From: Flavobacterium psychrolimnae
GTDB lineage: Bacteria; Bacteroidota; Bacteroidia; Flavobacteriales; Flavobacteriaceae
Direction: 5' to 3'
Assembly: GCF_003312425.1 (NCBI RefSeq)
Contig: NZ_QNUX01000007.1
Location: forward strand, 62,001 to 126,000
Length of the DNA stretch: 64,000 bases
Shown here one piece after another: positions 63,008 to 64,000 of the stretch; positions within the stretch are counted from its first letter, which is position 1; the number at the start of each line of letters is the position of its first letter. The notes under the pieces were generated by a model that made no database searches, was not told the origin of the DNA, and saw only the letters and a program-made list of their open reading frames with translations. The translations under genes and the position numbers were made by a program.

Positions 63008-63037
63008 ACTCAACGTTTATTTTTAAAAACAATAATT

Positions 63038-63406
63038 ATGAAATTCCAAGACTTATTAGCGTATCAGAAATCATTTTCTTTAGCAATGAAAATCTTTGAA
63101 ATAACAAAATCATTCCCAAAAGAAGAAATGTATTCTTTGACAGACCAAATCAGACGTTCTTCTAAAAGTGTACCAGCTAATATTGCAGAAGCCTATAGAA
63201 AAAGAGTTTATCCTAAACATTTTCATAGTAAATCAACCGATTCCGATGCTGAAAACTCAGAAACTCAAGTTTGGCTGGAATTTGCGCTGAAATGTAATTA
63301 TATCAATGAAAATACCCATAATGAGTTATTAAATGAAAGTAATGAAGTTGGTAAACTAATAAATTACATGATTTTAAATCCTCAAAAATTCGGAGTTAGC
63401 GTTTAG
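63038..63406 (+). CDS. Four-helix bundle protein (23S rRNA intervening-sequence/S23 type)
   Basis: 122 residues from the ATG at 63038. The family pattern is clear: FQDLLAYQKSFSLAMKIFE, YSLTDQIRRSSKSVPANIAE, SETQVWLEFALKCNYI and a final helix (EVGKLINYMI). Such genes occur inside rRNA intervening sequences and as dispersed copies in Bacteroidota, and are related to Avd of diversity-generating retroelements; the molecular role is unknown. Residues 56-70 (RKRVYPKHFHSKSTD) look unlike the usual KR-rich turn and may be degraded. No rRNA or reverse transcriptase is near. It is flanked by complementary repeat arrays. Confidence 0.85.
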   Translation: MKFQDLLAYQKSFSLAMKIFEITKSFPKEEMYSLTDQIRRSSKSVPANIAEAYRKRVYPKHFHSKSTDSDAENSETQVWLEFALKCNYINENTHNELLNESNEVGKLINYMILNPQKFGVSV

Positions 63407-63412
63407 AAATAT

Positions 63413-63510
63413 CAACTAATCACTGTCAACTGAATACTGATATCTGATCACTAATCTCTGAATACTGAACATTAATCTCTGATCACTGAATACTGAATAC
63501 TGATCACTAA
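63413..63510. repeat. Right array of CTGATCACT / CTGAATACTGA words
   Basis: Three CTGATCACT (63444, 63479, 63500) among about six CTGAATACTGA-like units in 98 bases, with no constant spacer. GTGGTCAGT of the left array pairs with ACTGATCAC (one G-U). Confidence 0.78.
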
Positions 63511-63512
63511 AA

Positions 63513-64000
63513 CTACTCCACAGTAATAAACTGCAATTGCTGTAAATCACCATTGTAAATATTGACATCCACTTTCCCTTTTATCCCGGGTACAGCTGCT
63601 TTCTCTGTGAATTGCCAAAACAGCCAATCTTCACCAATTTCTTCTCGGTAAAAATTATAATTCGCAATCCAAAAAAGATAATCACCGAATTCTTCTTTTA
63701 AAAAATCATCATAATAACGCTCACCGGTATAAATAATCGGTTTGACTCCGTAATGAGATTCTATAGCTTTCAACCATCGCTTAAGTCCTAATTTAAGATT
63801 GGCAACAGACTGATTTTTAGGAAGTTTTTCAATATCTAAAACGGGTGGTAAATCCCCTTTTTCAAGCGTGACGGTTTTAATAAAAAGTTCGGCTTGCTCC
63901 AATGAATTCTCGTTTGGTCGGTAATAGTGATAGGCTCCCCGAATCATTTTATTTTCTTTGGCGCCAAGCCAGTTCCGTTCAAATTTTCGATCTTTTCGAT
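63513..64000 (-). CDS. GH25 family lysozyme, C-terminal part (gene runs off the right edge)
   Basis: The frame is open to the window end. The visible 161 residues begin KDRKFERNWLGAKENK and continue MIRGAYHYYRPNENS, then PPVLDIEKLP (catalytic Asp-x-Glu), VKPIIYTGERYYDDF and FWQFTEKAAVPGIKGKVDVN, the C-terminal family signature. An internal Met at 63947 is not the start because family sequence precedes it. Peptidoglycan muramidase; whether exported cannot be seen. Confidence 0.88.
   Translation of the reverse strand, partial: RKDRKFERNWLGAKENKMIRGAYHYYRPNENSLEQAELFIKTVTLEKGDLPPVLDIEKLPKNQSVANLKLGLKRWLKAIESHYGVKPIIYTGERYYDDFLKEEFGDYLFWIANYNFYREEIGEDWLFWQFTEKAAVPGIKGKVDVNIYNGDLQQLQFITVE

Noticed and set aside
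63413..63510. CRISPR-like array
   Set aside because: Units are 7-12 bases, imperfect, with no constant spacer length and no cas genes.

Overview
The window is chromosomal DNA from a member of the Bacteroidota, most probably Flavobacterium or a close relative. It is AT-rich. Many start codons are preceded by the Bacteroidota -7 promoter word TAnnTTTG instead of a clear Shine-Dalgarno sequence. It encodes lineage-typical proteins: a type IX secretion (T9SS) type B sorted adhesin, TonB-dependent outer-membrane receptors, DUF4369, DUF2805 and DUF5362 proteins, and many short-signal lipoproteins. Most of it is ordinary core chromosome; I see no transposase, phage module, rRNA operon or CRISPR array.

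Layout. 1-1.2 kb: the end of an alpha/beta hydrolase gene and rluF. 1.3-4.1 kb: a minus-strand operon (membrane protein, winged-helix regulator, DUF4173-like membrane protein, membrane protein with an EF-hand-like loop) with the same inverted repeat ACTTTG-N5-CAAAGT in front of two of its genes. 4.1-10.3 kb: a 58-bp perfect palindrome, a 43-aa membrane peptide gene, corA, folD, ffh, a lipoprotein gene and argS, all on the minus strand. 10.5-17.4 kb: a 1428-aa T9SS adhesin with eight two-cysteine repeats, then a TonB-dependent receptor. 17.5-25.4 kb: cutC with a Tat-type glycosylasparaginase, fabH, an S9 peptidase, an orphan ABC ATPase, and an OmpA/lipocalin lipoprotein pair. 25.5-27.5 kb: htpG. 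27.5-29.9 kb: a small accessory stretch with three unrecognised same-strand genes and repeat-like non-coding DNA. 29.9-33.9 kb: a LysR gene divergent from an operon ending in tsaC/sua5 and an SbtA-type bicarbonate transporter; two members of this operon are visibly broken or fused. 34-38 kb: DUF2254 and a second TonB-dependent receptor. 38-46 kb: DUF2721, an EamA exporter, DoxX-like, AlkB, fatty acid hydroxylase, DUF2805, a hydrolase, an M61 peptidase and DUF4369. 46-50 kb: DUF5362, tRNA-Thr, manA and an idi-queD-bcp operon. 50-57 kb: an exported msrB-msrA pair, an M20 amidohydrolase, CHAD, a GH130 lipoprotein, a SnoaL-like protein and an FAD oxidoreductase. 57-64 kb: recQ, kpsF-tatC-carboxymuconolactone decarboxylase, lptB, a four-helix-bundle (S23-type) gene between mutually complementary repeat arrays, and a truncated GH25 lysozyme gene at the window edge.

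Themes. Envelope biogenesis and protection is the main one: kpsF (KDO precursor) and lptB (LPS export), tatC, OmpA and lipocalin lipoproteins, and exported methionine sulfoxide reductases. Surface interaction and polymer use is the second: adhesin, two receptors, S9, M61 and M20 peptidases, glycosylasparaginase, GH130. The least explained parts are the two-operator operon at 1.3-4.1 kb, the decaying LysR/SbtA locus at 30-33 kb, and the repeat-flanked four-helix-bundle gene at 63 kb. All function calls rest on reading motifs and family recall; no database search was run.
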